Positions 27,667 to 40,254 are shown, counted from the stretch's first letter. The stretch is 64,000 bases of DNA from Tipula vernalis (GCA_958295665.1 OY282559.1:127323605-127387604), one strand, 5' to 3'. Made by a program: numbers and translations. The notes: generated from the letters alone by a model not told the origin.

Positions 27667-29812
27667 ATGAGCAAAACATTAACAATTGTCACTTGGAACG
27701 CGAACGGACTAGCGCAGCATGTTCCAGAGTTAGAAATCTATGTCTAAATTTAGAAAAAATAGATATATGCCTGTTCACAAAGGAGGAAAACCCAGAGAAG
27801 GATCAACAGTAGGTAATAGTGAAAAAGAGTCTCAAACTCTATGAAGAACCTAGTATCGAAGAAGAAAGTATGTAAGTTAAAACCATAAAAGTTGAAACTA
27901 ACAATAATAATAAATACAGTATTTCCTCTATCTACTGCCCTCCACGATATAATCTAAACAAAGAAGATTATAATATACTCTTTGGATCACTAGGATTCAA
28001 TTTTATTATTGGTGGTGACTTTAATGCAAAAAACACCTATTGGGGATCAAGACTTACAACCCATAAAGGATAAGAGCTATTCGAAGCCGGACGAATAAAT
28101 AACTGCGAGTTCCACTCTGGAGGTAAACCAACATACTGGCCTGCTGATATAAATAAAATACCAGATCTCATTGATTTCTATGTAACGAAAGGGATCTTCG
28201 AGGATTAAATGTGCATCGAAAACAGCGAGGAGATATATTCCAATCATATACCTGTTATAATGACTCTCAGCACAATGATCATTAATAAGGATAACCTGCC
28301 TAAATTAACAAATAATAGAACTAACTGGGGCCTATTCAAGTACTTAAATGGTCTCACCGAACATAAAGATACTGATTTCCTCTCTTTGGAAAGCAACAAA
28401 GGGATTAAAAAGAACCAAAATGCATGTGCCGCCTATTAAAAATGGTGAAGGGACCTGGGCCAAAAGCGACAAGCAAAAAGCTATTTTATTTGCGGCTCAC
28501 TTGGAAGATACCTTTCAACCGTTACCTAGGCAAACAGCAGATGAAAACATAATAACAGTTAGCAAAATTGATGAATCTAATATTCTATGTGTAACATTAC
28601 AGGAATTAAAAGATGAGATCAAGTGTAATTTGAACGCAAAAAAAGCTCCAGGATATGATTTAATTACTGGACAAGTCGTAAAAGCCATTCCGAGAAGGGA
28701 CTACGAAAATTGGTTCAAATTATCAATGCTGTCTTCAGATTAAAATATGTCCCACGACAATGGAATGTTGCTGAAGTAATTATGATCCCCAAACCAGGCA
28801 AACCAGCGAACGATAAAAAGTCGTACAGACCGATTTCACTACTTCCTGCAATTTCAAAATTATTTGAAAAATTACTGCTCAAGAGACTCAAGCCAATAAT
28901 AGAAGAGAGAAATTTGATTCCACCACACCAATTTGGATTTAGAGAAAATTACTCTACGATAGAACAAGTTCACAGAATAACGGATATAATCGAACCGAGC
29001 ATCTTCTTAGATGTAGCACAAGCTTTCGACAAAGTTTGGCACCAAGGACTTGAATTTAAATTGCATCGAGATCTATCTAAGCAGTTCTATCAAATTATTA
29101 CATCTAATATCGCAGACCGACATTTTCGTGTAAAATTTAACGGAGAGTACTCTGAACTAAAGAGTACATCCTGTACACCAGAGATATGCCAAATACAGAA
29201 GGTTCCACCTTAGCAACATTTGCAGACGATATAGCTATTCTGGCAACTGGAAAGTGTATATCAGAACCAACGACCAAACTTCAAAAAAGCAATCGACAGA
29301 GTGAGTAGTTGGACAAAGAAATGGCGCTTTAGCCTAGAACATGTTAAAAAGAAAAACGCAGCATGTTGAGAATGCATGGAAAGAGCATGTTAAAAAGAAA
29401 AAAAGAAGAACTGAACATCAAATATAGGAAAATGTACTGGCTAATAGGTAGAAACTCTGAGCTTACAATACATACCAAACTGCTATTATATCAGCAAATA
29501 CTTAAACCAGTATGGACCTACGGTATTCAACTTTGGGGTTGTACCAAGAAGACAAATGTACAAATGATTCAATGTTTTCAAAACAAAGTGCTGCGTGGCA
29601 TTGTAAACGCACCGTGGTACATTAGAAATGATAACCTCCATAGGGACTTAAACATGGAATATGTAAGTGAAGAAATACAAAATCATGCGAAGAAACACAT
29701 TCAGCGGATATCTCGTTACCAAAATGCAGACATACGAAGTTTGTTGGATACCACCAATGCAGTAACAAGACTTCAAAGGCAGAAACCTTTGGAATTGGGC
29801 AGTTGTATTTAA
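27667..29812 (+). pseudogene. Jockey copy D ORF2 (endonuclease and reverse transcriptase)
   Basis: It begins MSKTLTIVTWNANGLAQH, the usual Jockey ORF2 start. Endonuclease motifs GGDFNAKNTYWGS and DLIDF are visible. The SDH motif reads SNHIPV (Asp to Asn). The RT part gives KKAPGYDLITG, YRPISLLPAISKLFEKLL, HQFGFRENYSTIEQ, FLDVAQAFDKVWH and, in another frame, TFADDIAILAT. Comparison with copy C shows that the block with the PQGS motif before TFADD has been deleted (about 29165), and another deletion lies near 28345. The C-terminal part (RKMYWLIGRNSEL, WTYGIQLWGC) ends at 29812. Several stops and frameshifts make it non-functional. Confidence 0.8.
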
Positions 29813-29899
29813 TTAGGATAGAGAAAAATAATTACTATGTAAATTCAAACGGGACTAACCATTGGGCTACTGCCCGTCAAATGTGAATCTTCATTTAAT

Positions 29900-30232
29900 G
29901 GGTGAACCAGCGAGTCAGTAACAACTTTAAGTAAGAACGCGATATACAGAAAGTGCATGTTACTGACCAGCGAATCTTTAAGAACTTTTCGTTCAGTTCA
30001 GCCGTCACTTAAGAGAGCGAAAATTAACGCGCAAACTGAAGGATATGTCAGAATACATCAAAATTTTCAAAGCATACTTTTCTTAAAAATAATAAATTTT
30101 GCTATTCACATTAGAATTTTAATACTGTATTTGTCAGTGTTTACGGATTCGGTGGCCGATATGTCAAATATTCTGTAAGGAAATAATTTCGTCAAATTCT
30201 TTAAGGATTCTTACTGATTCGCTGGTTAGCCC
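29900..30232. mobile_element. MITE in the 3' UTR of Jockey copy D
   Basis: Terminal inverted repeats of about 30 bp (left GGGTGAACCAGCGAGTCAGT, right inverted GGGCTAACCAGCGAATCAGT) enclose about 333 bp without coding capacity. TTAA lies close to both ends (29894-29898 region and 30233-30236) and could be a TTAA-type duplication, but the spacing is off by a base. A diverged copy of one end lies at 63661-63711 in inverse orientation. Confidence 0.7.
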
Positions 30233-30301
30233 TTAAGAAAGATAAATTACTAAATGATTTGTAAATCAGTTGTAATATTAAATAAAAAAAAAACGAACAT
30301 T

Positions 30302-31060
30302 AATATGGTCTATGTTCAGCGGAAGTTCTCCATGCTATATCACCATTGAAACGTTTTCCGGAATGAGTTTTCTCATAGTAATTCCAGTCGGCGTTAACAC
30401 AGTCACCGTTGGATTTATTAAATCTCTACCCAATAAAAAGTCAACTGGCAATATTCCATCAGGAACTATGTGAATTGTCGTATCGGGACCCCCCACCATG
30501 GAATATTGTGCACTCCTCGCTAAATTCGCAAATGCCCGTTCCAATGAATTTTTTTATGTGACATTAAGCTAATCTTGCTTCCGGTATATCAACTAGTGCA
30601 CAAAGTTCCTTTCCATTCAACATTACACTTTTGACAGCTTTACATGAACAATCATCCTGATTATCTATTGAACTTTACTTCCACACTCCGTTGAAAGATG
30701 ACCAAATGCTTGGCATTTGAAAAATTTTGGCCATCAGATTTTTTCGCGCAGTCTTTTCCTTGATGCCCGGTTTCACCACAGTTGTAACATCTTGGCATGC
30801 TTCGGAATCTATTTGACTATTTGCTATCAATTGGGTTTGTTGTTACTCTCTTGATTGGTGCTTTTATCTTAATTTTTTTGTTTGAAATCATTCATAGCGT
30901 AGTTGATTCATATAAAACCGCCTTAGTAATCGATCAACCCAATAATCGATTATCAAAGCATCTTCCAAGTTGCCGGTTTGACCTAGTTCACGCATAGCGA
31001 TTAAATATTTTTAGAAAGATTCATCTTTCTTTTTCTTCCTCTCTGCCATGCGCATATGAA
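30302..31060 (-). pseudogene. Gypsy gag C-terminus and protease
   Basis: On the minus strand there are two CCHC knuckles (CYNCGETGHQGKDC near 30780 and a CQAFGHLSTEC remnant), a protease-start remnant (LCALVDIPEA) and a clear aspartic-protease body (MVGGPDTTIHIVPDGILPVD, FLLGRDLINPTV) down to about 30335. The catalytic DTG triad is damaged (VDIPE). An upstream gag piece (RMAERKKKDESF) is readable near 31040. The segment continues on the far side of the Jockey insertion. Confidence 0.65.
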
Positions 31061-31075
31061 TCACTCACAAGTTAT

Positions 31076-31175
31076 AGCAAGCTATCGGGAGCACATGGGA
31101 AATATATATTGAAAGTTTTGCTATTATAGACATGTGTCGCTAGTAAGCAAAAAAACTAAAATTGTATCTAACTTC
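31076..31175. repeat. Dispersed repeat, copy 2
   Basis: This matches 16432-16551 (TAGCAAGCTATCGGGAGC, TTTTGCTATTATAGACATG, TGTCGCTAGTAA). It begins where the Gypsy gag sequence stops, so it may mark the end of whatever element spans 31.07-34 kb. Confidence 0.7.
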
Positions 31176-31214
31176 ATGCAGTTGTATGACATTTCTGCAA
31201 AATAAATCATCGGG

Positions 31215-32225
31215 AGATTGTTGAGGAATACGTTAAAGTAGAAGCTACAAAAAGATTTTTATATGCTGGAAAACAAACGGATAATCGAGATGCATCATTG
31301 TTGGAAGGTGACGAAGATGAATATAAATAATATGTTGATGAAGTGGACATGCCTGGTACAAAAGTCGCTTCAAAACAAAGAATTACCCAGAAAACCAGAA
31401 ATCGTATAACGAGTAGATAAATCCATTACATATTAAGTTGTATCATTCCCTTATATGACTTGGTCAAAAGAGAAACTGTGAAAATATCAGCGTTTTCCAG
31501 ATTTTTTATGACCAAAATTGACCGATTTATTCGACTTTAATTTGCTCACGTACAATTCTACTATATGATTTAATTTTAGGACGTGATCATAACAGTAAAT
31601 CACAAAAACGTCAACATATACCAAAATGAGACATTTATAAAAGAGTCCAATAAGAATCATGGAAAGTTCAGTACGGCATTGTTAAAATGACTTGAAATTG
31701 TGATTGTGATCAATTGATGATTGAAAAAAGACAGAACACAAAGAAAGATTTATCTATAAATATTCAATCTATAAGAATGGGCAGTTAGTACCGCCTACTG
31801 ACCTACCCGGCTTTGTGATAATAGATTCACTATCGAAGCTTGAACAATTCGAGAGTAATCTAAATGATTTAAGCTTATTTACAAGTTTGGTAAGTAAAAT
31901 CAGTTTAGGCATAGAAAAGCTTACGTTCTTTTAAAGTTAATTTTCACAACAGTAATTTATATTTCATAATAAACATATTTCGATTTTTTATTCTTTAAGT
32001 TTAATCGACTGAAACAATTCAATGGCCAATGCAATGGTAGTGGGCGAACGGTATGTTATGGTATTGAGATTGCTCTTGGACCGGAACGGGACGCCAAATG
32101 GCGAAATATAAATTTGACGACAAAAGCAACGTGATTCAATTATTTTGCGATGTTGTTTTGGCAGCAGATCCCACATTTTCGATTTCACAGTGTGAATAAT
32201 TTTTAAAAAAGCAGCTACGAAATTC
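31215..32225 (+). pseudogene. Intron-bearing gene with DUF4806-like C-terminus, transposon-associated
   Basis: Plus-strand coding pieces are an acidic segment (FLYAGKQTDNRDASLLEGDE, then VDEVDMPGTKV) at about 31215-31430, QLVPPTDLPGFVIIDSLSKL at about 31775-31889, and from 32000 NRLKQFNGQCNGSGRTVCYG. After a frame change comes NVIQLFCDVVLAADPTFSIS. Between 31889 and 32000 a GTAAGT donor and TTCTTTAAG acceptor delimit a 110-bp phase-0 intron (31890-31999). The C-terminal pattern resembles DUF4806-type domains of insect repeat-encoded proteins, which is a recollection and not a search. In-frame stops (about 31330 and 32190) show decay. The start exon is not identified. It is convergent with the minus-strand gene at 32460, and the two may belong to one DNA transposon. 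Confidence 0.45.
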
Positions 32226-32459
32226 TACAGCACGACTAAGCTTTTAGATTGACACAACGGTTACGTGGTATGACTCAAACCACACACAATGATACTTGAC
32301 GATACTCAGCACGTAATCAATTGTGATATTTGTTTCATAATTATTGATCATGAATCATTTTATAAAAATTAATAACTTTTCTTCTAGGTCAAGTAGTATT
32401 TATACTTCACCCAGCACAATATTTATCACATGCTCGTCAGATATGTAACATTTTTTTAC

Positions 32460-33060
32460 TTAAACGGTTAACAACATAATAATATTTAAATATTTTTTTA
32501 TTTTTAATAGAACATCAAATGATTTGCAAGACGAAATCGCTCCGGAAACGGCCCAAGCCAATTCGCTTCCCTTCCAAAAAGCCAGAACGTCTATACCTCT
32601 AACACCGCGATGTATCTCTTGAGGCAATTTAATTTTTAACAACTTCTCATTAATAAGTTGTAGTGTTTTTGAATCCCACTTTGTGCCATATCCTAAACTG
32701 CCGTCTTTAAATCCCACTAAATAACGTTTTACAATCCCCGTATGAAAAATGGGTAATGGATTTCCTACGATTATATCTTTAATCATGTCTAGTGATGTAA
32801 TTGGCAATAACGGCGACGTAATTGGTTTCATTTCTGTTCCGAAAATTGGACCATCGGGTGGTTTTGTTTTATAGTTATTATGTTGTAAGCCGTATATTCT
32901 TGATTGAAAGCCTTCGTCTGTTCTAGAAGGACCGTTTTGACCGATTGTGAAACACTGTTGTATTTGAGGCATGTGAAAACTCTCTAACTGCGGTGCATTT
33001 TAAACATCCATGTTTTGATTTAAAATATGATGTTCCTTTTATAAAAGACCGAGGCTTCAT
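32460..33060 (-). pseudogene. Transposase-like gene fragment (GCLKC / LGIVKR-type, family uncertain)
   Basis: A minus-strand frame of 170 codons contains FHTGIVKRYLVGFKDGSLGY, LLKIKLPQEIHRGVRGIDVL and AFWKGSELAWAVSG. Upstream, in another frame, is HGCLKCTAVREFSHASNTT. The order Cys-rich knuckle, then a GNPLPIFHTGIVKR block, then IHR-RGIDVLAFWKG is one I associate with transposases of an insect DNA-transposon group resembling CACTA-type enzymes, but I cannot name the superfamily with confidence. The frame change and a missing N-terminus make it a pseudogene. It is convergent with the plus-strand intron-bearing gene 235 bp away. Confidence 0.5.
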
Positions 33061-34030
33061 TTTCCCAACTATTTTCTTGCTCATTCAACCTGTTTTGCAC
33101 TTTTGTGTTAAATGCTGAGAATTTTTTTAAAGCTATTTTACGGAAACGTCTTTGGAAATTTCTATTATTTTTTAATTTTTTCCAACTTGAAGGATTGTTT
33201 ATTCATACTAAATTAAACACTTTTATGACCCTTTTGTGATTTATAATCCGCTTAAGTTTTATTTCGAACACATATTGAGTTGTTTAACTTAATAAATGTG
33301 ATCGAAATGTATAATCACAAAAAAATCATAAAGTTCCATATATAGTACCAATGTATTCAATGATTGACCGTTCAAATTTATGGTTAAAAAATGACCTCTC
33401 ATTTATTCTAAGTCATAGTATTAATCAATTTACGACTTTTTAAAGCTTCACATCAAATAGAATACCAATATATGATTTCTTATGGCTTAGTGTTCAACAA
33501 AACGGTCAATGATTATGACTAAATAGTTAACAAAATGACCAATTTGTGACCTGCGTTTGACCAAATGGTTAATGTAAGACCGAAATGAGAGTAAATAAAA
33601 AAATTAATATGACTCAAGGTTTACTGAGTACTGTACGTATTCTACGTATATGTGAAGACACAGCTTAATATCTCAGAAATTTGGACCCCAACTCGGCATA
33701 TTATGATCCAAAAACACGTTCTGGATGAGGGATAATTCTAATCCAAAATCACATCCTAAAGAGTACATATGTTTGCTAAGCTTAGAATTAAATAAATAAA
33801 TTCATTTTATTATTTTAGAGTTGAGTTCTAAAGCAGAACTATTTGCTTGGAAAGCGTATGGTAAAATATTGGGCAATGGACAAGAGAAACAAATCATTAG
33901 AAGCCGATATGAAAAAGACGTATATTTGAATAATCACTGAAGATGTGTATTGGAAATTATTTAATATCTGAAAACTTACCCAAATATAAATTTATGCTTC
34001 TTAAAATTTATCTATCTTCCATGATTTCCA
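33061..34030. other. Non-coding stretch with repeated GACC/GGTTA motifs
   Basis: No coding similarity was recognised. Motifs such as TGACCGTTCAAAT, TGACCAATTTGTGACC and TGACCAAATGGTTAA recur between 33360 and 33600 and look like subterminal repeats. Comparable TGACCAAAATTGACCG occurs near 31520. If these belong to the convergent gene pair, its element spans roughly 31.4-33.6 kb. Confidence 0.4.
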
Positions 34031-34189
34031 TTTTTTTTTATTTTTAGAGATATTACGACTGAGTCTTGTACCCATTTAGTAATTTACATTGCATAATAAA
34101 GTTTTTGATTAGTAGGCACAATCAAGTGATTATCTCCCGTTTCGTGTAACTCCTCCTCAGATTTTTCGCCACGGTAAGTCTACTGACCT

Positions 34190-36807
34190 CATGGTCGCGA
34201 TAAGTTCAAAAGTTTGGTTCTTTGCAGCCTTCTTGTTGGTGTGGTATTCAGCATATAGCGTATGTCCAGATTTTCATGCTGGTGCAGACGTTGTAGGTGT
34301 TTTGTTGCCTGATTCTTGATTTCATCCGTGACAAGCTCGATCTTTAGATCTCAATGGAGGTTGTCGTTTCGAATGTACTACGGTGCATTAACAATACATC
34401 GCAGGATTTTATTTTGAGCTGTTTGTATGATTTTGTTATTTGTCCTCTTGGCACAACCCCAAAGTTGACTACCATATGTCCATACAGGTTTCAGAATTTG
34501 TTTGTATAACAGCAGTTTGTTATGAATCGCCAGTTCAGATTGTCTCCCTAGGAGCCAATGCATTTTTCTAAATTTTATGTTTAGTTCTTCTCTCTTCTTT
34601 TTATGTGTTCCTTCCATCTAAGTTTAGCATCTAAAGTCATGCCAATATATTTAGCAGTGTTCGCATGCGGTACTACTATCGAGTTTATCATTATTGGTAT
34701 ACTAGTATGATTAACTTTTAGGTTTGTAAAGTTTACTTGGATTGATTTTGCTTCATTTAATTTAATTCGCTATTTCTTTGTCCAATTACATATCAGGTTA
34801 GTAGCCTTCTGTAATTTACTAGTGGAGTCATTGATGTTTTTTGCTGTTGAAAGTATAGTCGTGTCATCGGCAAAAGTCGCCATTGTTGCTTCTGTAATTG
34901 GTATATCTATAGTATACAGGAGACAAAGGATTGGCCCAAGAACACTTCCTTGAGGAACTCCTGCTATTATCCTTTTTAGTTGGGAGTTTTCATTCTCATA
35001 CTTTACTCGGAACTGGCTCTCTGATATGTATGATTTTAGAATTTGAAAAAATTGCTCCGGAAGATCTCGGTGAAGTTTGAATTCTAACCCCTGGTGCCAT
35101 ACTTTGTCAAATGCTTGCGCTACATCAAGGAATATAGTTGAGCATATTTGTTTGCTTTCTAATGGTTTCTCGATTACATCAGTAATTCGATGTATTTGTT
35201 CTATCGTAGAATGTTTTTCAATTATTCCAAACTGATGTGAGGGTCCTTTCTTCGATAATGGGTTTTAATCTTTTAAGAAGAACCTTTTCAAATAGCTTCG
35301 ATAATGTTGGTAGCAGAGAAATTGGCCTATATGAAGCTTTATCGTTCGGAGGTTTGTTAGGCTTAAGTATCATAATTACTTCTGCAACTTTCCATTGTCT
35401 TGGTACATATCTTAGTCGAAATGCTGCATTGATTATATGCACTAGTTTCCTCAACGCTTTCACCGGTAACACTTTTATTATCTGCCTTATACGCATTCAG
35501 ATTATTCTTGATTTCCCATTTTAATTCTTTCAATGTTATAGGTGTAATTTTTATTTCATCCTGTTTATTTATCGGGGTAATATTTTCCTCTGTTTGTTTT
35601 GGGTAAGGTTGGAATGTGTCTTCAAGGTGATTTGCAAACAAATCTGTTTTTGGTTAGCATTTCGAGCCCAATTTTCTTAATTTTTTTTTGAAGGAACCTG
35701 AAGTTTGGGTCTTTTAATATTCTTTGTTGCTTTCCATAATGAATAATCAATATCTTTTTGCCCAGTTAGAGTGCTGAGGTATTTATTAACTGACTGATTT
35801 TTAATGTCTTTTATTAGATATTTTAATTTGTTACACAAATGATTAAATACCCTCATATTTTCCGGGTTTCGATATTTTTGCCAATTCTTCCGTGCTTTCC
35901 TTTTATTTTTAAGAAGTTCTCTCACTTCCTCTGGATAGCTAACATTGCGCTTCATTTCCTGATTGTTATTAGGAGTGCTTTCCCACGCAACACTTTGGAT
36001 ATTATGGATGAGCTTATCTAGTTCGTCTTCTGTATTGGGTTCTGCAGATTAATTCTTTCTGTTAACCGTGTTTGGAAGAGATCCCAATTGGTTTTGAACC
36101 TCGTTAATTTCGGGTTGCTCTCTTTCATAATAATTGTTTGGCTAAGTATCATAATTACTGGTGAATGATCTGATAATAGACTTTCACTGTTCTCTATATG
36201 GATATAATTATCTGAAATCCCTCTCGTAATAAAGAAGTCTATAAGATCTGGAGTCTTAGTGATATCCGAGGGCCAATAGGTTGGTGTACCGCCGGAGTGA
36301 AAATAGCATTTTAGTTGTTTGCCTGCTGCGAACAGTTATTTTCCTTTAGCGGTCGTTAACCGTGATTCCCAATGGGTATTTTTTGCATTATAGTCACCTC
36401 CAATTAAAAAGACACTTCCTAGTATTTTGAGAAGATTAGTATAATCTACTTGTTTGAGATTGTATCTTGGGGGGGCAAAAGATTGTTGAGATACTGCAGG
36501 TTTTAGTATTGTTTAATTGTATTTTGATTGTTGTGACTTGCATGGAAAGCTTCTCAACTTTAAGTTCTTCGTTATGCTTTATATAATCTTTTATGAGGAT
36601 AGCTGATCCACCTCTAGCTTTGTTCTCTGGATATAATGCATGGTAGTAATTATATCCTTTAATTTTACAGCATGAAGTTTTGGTGAAATGGGTTTCTGAT
36701 ATAAGACATATATCTATATAATGCATGTTTAAATATATATCTAGTTCTTGAATGTGATGCAATAGCCCATTTGCATTCCAGGTTACAATTCGTAGTGTTT
36801 TATTCAT
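34190..36807 (-). pseudogene. Jockey copy C ORF2 (endonuclease and reverse transcriptase)
   Basis: It begins MNKTLRIVTWNANGLLHHIQ at 36807, with ETHFTK following. Downstream DLIDFFITRGISD and SDHSPVI (about 36150) complete the endonuclease. RT motifs are YRPISLLPTLSKLFEKVLLK (about 35290-35360), QGSVLGPIL (about 34950) and TFADDTTILST (about 34880). The C-terminal part has RKMHWLLGRQSEL and WTYGSQLWGCAK and runs to about 34190. Stops and frame changes occur near 36436, 36050, 35660 and 35230. The key aspartates remain. The protein would nick target DNA and reverse-transcribe the element RNA. Confidence 0.8.
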
Positions 36808-37490
36808 TTATTTGGTTTATGACTCGATTTTATATAATTTATATTTTGATACATTCGATGAAGGTTTTCTTCTACTCTTTTATTGAAACTAGTTTGTGAT
36901 TTCATTCCTTCAAGTGCGTTCTGCAGGCTCATTTCCTGCAAAGTAAGTCTTTTGTTGAGGTTCTCTAGATTTCTCAGTATGTCCTGTAAAACGAGATCCA
37001 CTTTAGTCTGTTTCTGCTCTGTTTGCTGAACTATTTGAGCATAAGTAACGTTTTCATTTACTCGCTCTCTTTGTAAGTTAACATTAGGAGTCAACAATTT
37101 TGGCTCCGTGTTTTATTTTGATAGTTTGTACATTTCTTGATATAACTGGTTTACGTATTTCATCTCTCATTTTTTGCAGTTCTATACTGCAACTTCGCAT
37201 CCTCTGTAATTGGCTGGATGCTGGCTATTACAGTTGATACACTTCGGTGTTGTATTTCGGGTAATTATGCGTAATTTCCTGCATGTTTTCCTGCACATTT
37301 AACACTTCTTGCTTCTCGATGGCAGTATTTTTTTTATGATTATAATCTTGGCAGTTTTTACATTGCGGAATTTGTCGAGTAACCTTTCTCGGTGTTTCTA
37401 TTTTAACTCTGAGGTTAAGGATAACCTTAATATTATAAATATTTTCGATTTTTTCTTGGTTGTCGAAGGTTAGCATGAAATTCAGATTTC
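36804..37490 (-). pseudogene. Jockey copy C ORF1 C-terminal half
   Basis: The minus strand gives LRVKIETPRKVTRQIPQCKN, a damaged knuckle array (CKNCQDYNHKK, SVKCAGKH, CNSQHPANYRG in shifting frames), then a 97-codon tail with coiled-coil-like sequence (LRNLENLNKRLTLQEMSLQN) ending KPNK-stop. The stop TGA overlaps the ORF2 ATG as ATGA (36804-36807). Frameshifts lie near 37300 and 37110. Confidence 0.7.
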
Positions 37491-37500
37491 CAGTGAGGCT

Positions 37501-40050
37501 AATTTATTTTATTCAAAGATTCAGTTTTATTAAATCACAATTTGTATACTCTTTCGAACATAACTTACAAACATTACTCGTTTGCTTGCTGTATGCTGTT
37601 CGTTAAACAACCTCAACATGTTACATAACCGCAAGTTAAAATTTTGTATCCGCTGCGGCAGAATTTTTTATGACATTTAATACTAATAATTTAAGAAATG
37701 GATACTATACATACTCAAAAAACGAAAAATGGCCGAAATGGATACAATTTATTCAAAGTGTGCGGCAAAATCATTGGCTTTGGTAGCTCACGTTTTTGAC
37801 CTGAGAAAATTTTCATAAAGAGATAGGTATTTAGGTCTTTTGTGTTTAACTAAAAGTGACTCTCTCAATTTTTGGTATTATCTTAAATCTATTGGTACAG
37901 AATGGGCCTATCTAGAATCGGATAACGCCGCAGTTTTACAGTTAAAACACAATTTTTCGTGAAACCTTTTTATATTTTTATGAAATAAATAGGATCAAAA
38001 CAGAGCGATTATAATATCCGGAGTCATTTATTGGCAATATTAATTTGTCGAATTATGTATAATTAATTTCAACCAAACACGATTTGGAAAATAAATCATC
38101 GACTCTATTTCTCCGCACATAGCTATAATTTTGAACCAAAAAATCAAAAAGTTATATATTTTCATTAGTGGTGTAATATAAAACTATAGTTTGCTTACAA
38201 ATATTTTTCCTTCCTCTTACCCTTATCAATATTATATTATTCATAAGCTTTTTCCACTGTGTGTTCGCTATATTATGATATTTTGAAAATTTCAATTTTT
38301 TCACGGAATACATATTTTCAATACGATAAGCTTATTATTATTTAAATAGTGCGTGTGTATAATATAAATTTTATATGTTGATAGTAAACAAGTAAATTTG
38401 TTACTCTTTATAATATACCTACGTAAGCTTCTAATCTATCCAATAAACTCGAATTGCAAATAAGTTGTCGTATATACAAAACGAGCAACACTACTCATAC
38501 AATATTCATTCACACGCACAATATGAAAAACCAAATTAACTTTGAAAGGAAAAACCAACTTTAAATAAATAAATAAATTTGTAATATTTGTGATCTCTGT
38601 AACAATCGCATTAAAGATTTTCGGTTGCGTGAATACGAGTGCGCGCGTACTCAACAAAGGTACAACAAATTTTGTTGTATCCGCTAAAGTATTTGTTCAC
38701 CTTATTTTATTACGTTTACGTAGGTACGACTTTTGAATGTGTTTTGCCGCGTTACGCCATAACCGTATAAAGTCAACCGAATTGTGTTGTGTTGTACATA
38801 AAAAACAAACAAAAAATTGTAAAGTACAAAATTTTATTTCCACCATTTTCATGACAAAACCAAATGTATACATAACACACAAAAAATATAATGCCTATTG
38901 TTACTATATGTATGAATGTATCACACGGTGCCTAAGTAGGGGGTCCTGTATTGTGTATTGTTAGGTGCACACAATAAAATTATGGGGGCGAGCAAATAAA
39001 ATAAAACTTGCATGAAAAACTCTAATAATATAATCAGCTAAACTATATAATTGTGACAAGTACAATTTATACGAATATAGTGAGACATATAAAATAAATT
39101 ACACACAGAAAAATAAGCTTTAAATAATGGTAACATACGTCCATCCACTTGTACGCAGATATAATCCTATTTGTATGTTGTTCCCTTGTTGTATCGTTCA
39201 TCAGCACCAACTAACAAAAAACATTTATTGTTTAGAATTTAGATAAACATTTCCTATAGATACATATATCTGTATATGTAAAGAACACAAAATGATAAAA
39301 TATAAAAATATGAGCTTTAAGCTTTTTTCTACACCAAGAGATAGAGGTAATTTTGATTGACTGTTTTTATATTTTTTTGTTTCTTTCTCATCTTCCTCGA
39401 AACTGAAGTGGAATTAATCGATAAAGCTGTATATGTATGTACACATACATGGATACACGATCAGAATCTATAAATCATAATAAATTGATAAATATATTCG
39501 ATTATCTTCTATTCACGTAATTCAATTGCGAGTATGAAATAATTAAGCTTTCTGTGTTAATAATTTTATACGATGATCTGAGGGAATCAAAATTAATTTT
39601 GATGGGTTGTGATTTTTATTTTTATACTGAGATAATAATTTAATTAAAAAATTACAAAGTCATTGGTGATATATCAATTTTGGTTAAATTTAGAATTGAG
39701 ATTAATCACCGTGGTGTATTTTAATGTCAACACAAGTGAAAATCACAAGTGTAGCTTTAAATTTAGAAAGATCTTAATTTACATTTTGTTGGCTTATAAA
39801 AATGTTTAGTGTAAATTTCTCAAATTCGTTTGCGCCGTCTTCCTAGAACTGTAGTTTAGACAAATCGAGGAATTAGTTATAGTAAAAGGAACCAATACTG
39901 ACGAGAACAGATTCAATTTAGTGGTAGCTCAAATACCGCTGCTTATCATAGCGTCTGTAGCAATCATAGTTCATACCCTCTAATGAAGTTATTCAACGGC
40001 GATTTATGTAAGAGAAAGGGAAAACTAAAACTCTGCTTAAATCAACTGAT
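37501..40050. other. Gene-free AT-rich region
   Basis: No recognisable coding sequence, RNA gene or well-formed repeat. Frames at 38436-38964 on both strands overlap each other and have no known motifs. There are scattered TACATA-type simple repeats. Confidence 0.55.
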
Positions 40051-40254
40051 ATAAAAGACTTGACGCCATCTGACTTTTACAGACCTATTGAAGAGAAAGC
40101 TGGTGTAGCTTTTAAAAAGCTCCTTGGTTAGGTTGACTTCAGGATCTTCGAAACAATCAAAGTCTGTGTGAAGGTCAATAGGCTAAATCCAACCTGGAAA
40201 ATAACCTCGTCTCAAGCACTTTTAGATGTCTTTAAACAAAATTACGTTTTCTGT

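Larger units (their letters stand above)
27135..30301 (+). mobile_element. Jockey-clade non-LTR retrotransposon copy D, nested in Gypsy
   Basis: The copy is 5'-truncated inside ORF1 (it starts at RVKIE just before the zinc knuckles) and ends in an A-rich tail (AAATAAAAAAAAAAC, 30281-30294). AATATG occurs at both edges (27129-27134 and 30302-30307) and may be the target duplication, though it is short. Its last 60 bp resemble the 3' end of copy C at 34.03-34.1 kb. The insertion interrupts the minus-strand Gypsy between protease and RT, so it is younger than that element. Confidence 0.8.
34033..37500 (-). mobile_element. Jockey-clade non-LTR retrotransposon copy C (minus strand)
   Basis: This is a 5'-truncated copy starting within ORF1 near 37500 and ending in an A-rich tail on the minus strand (near 34033-34047). 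ORF1, endonuclease, RT and C-terminal parts are all represented, and its last bases resemble those of copy D at 30.24-30.29 kb. It is less damaged than copy D, with FADDT and SDHSPV intact. The truncation point in ORF1 is close to that of copy D. Confidence 0.8.
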
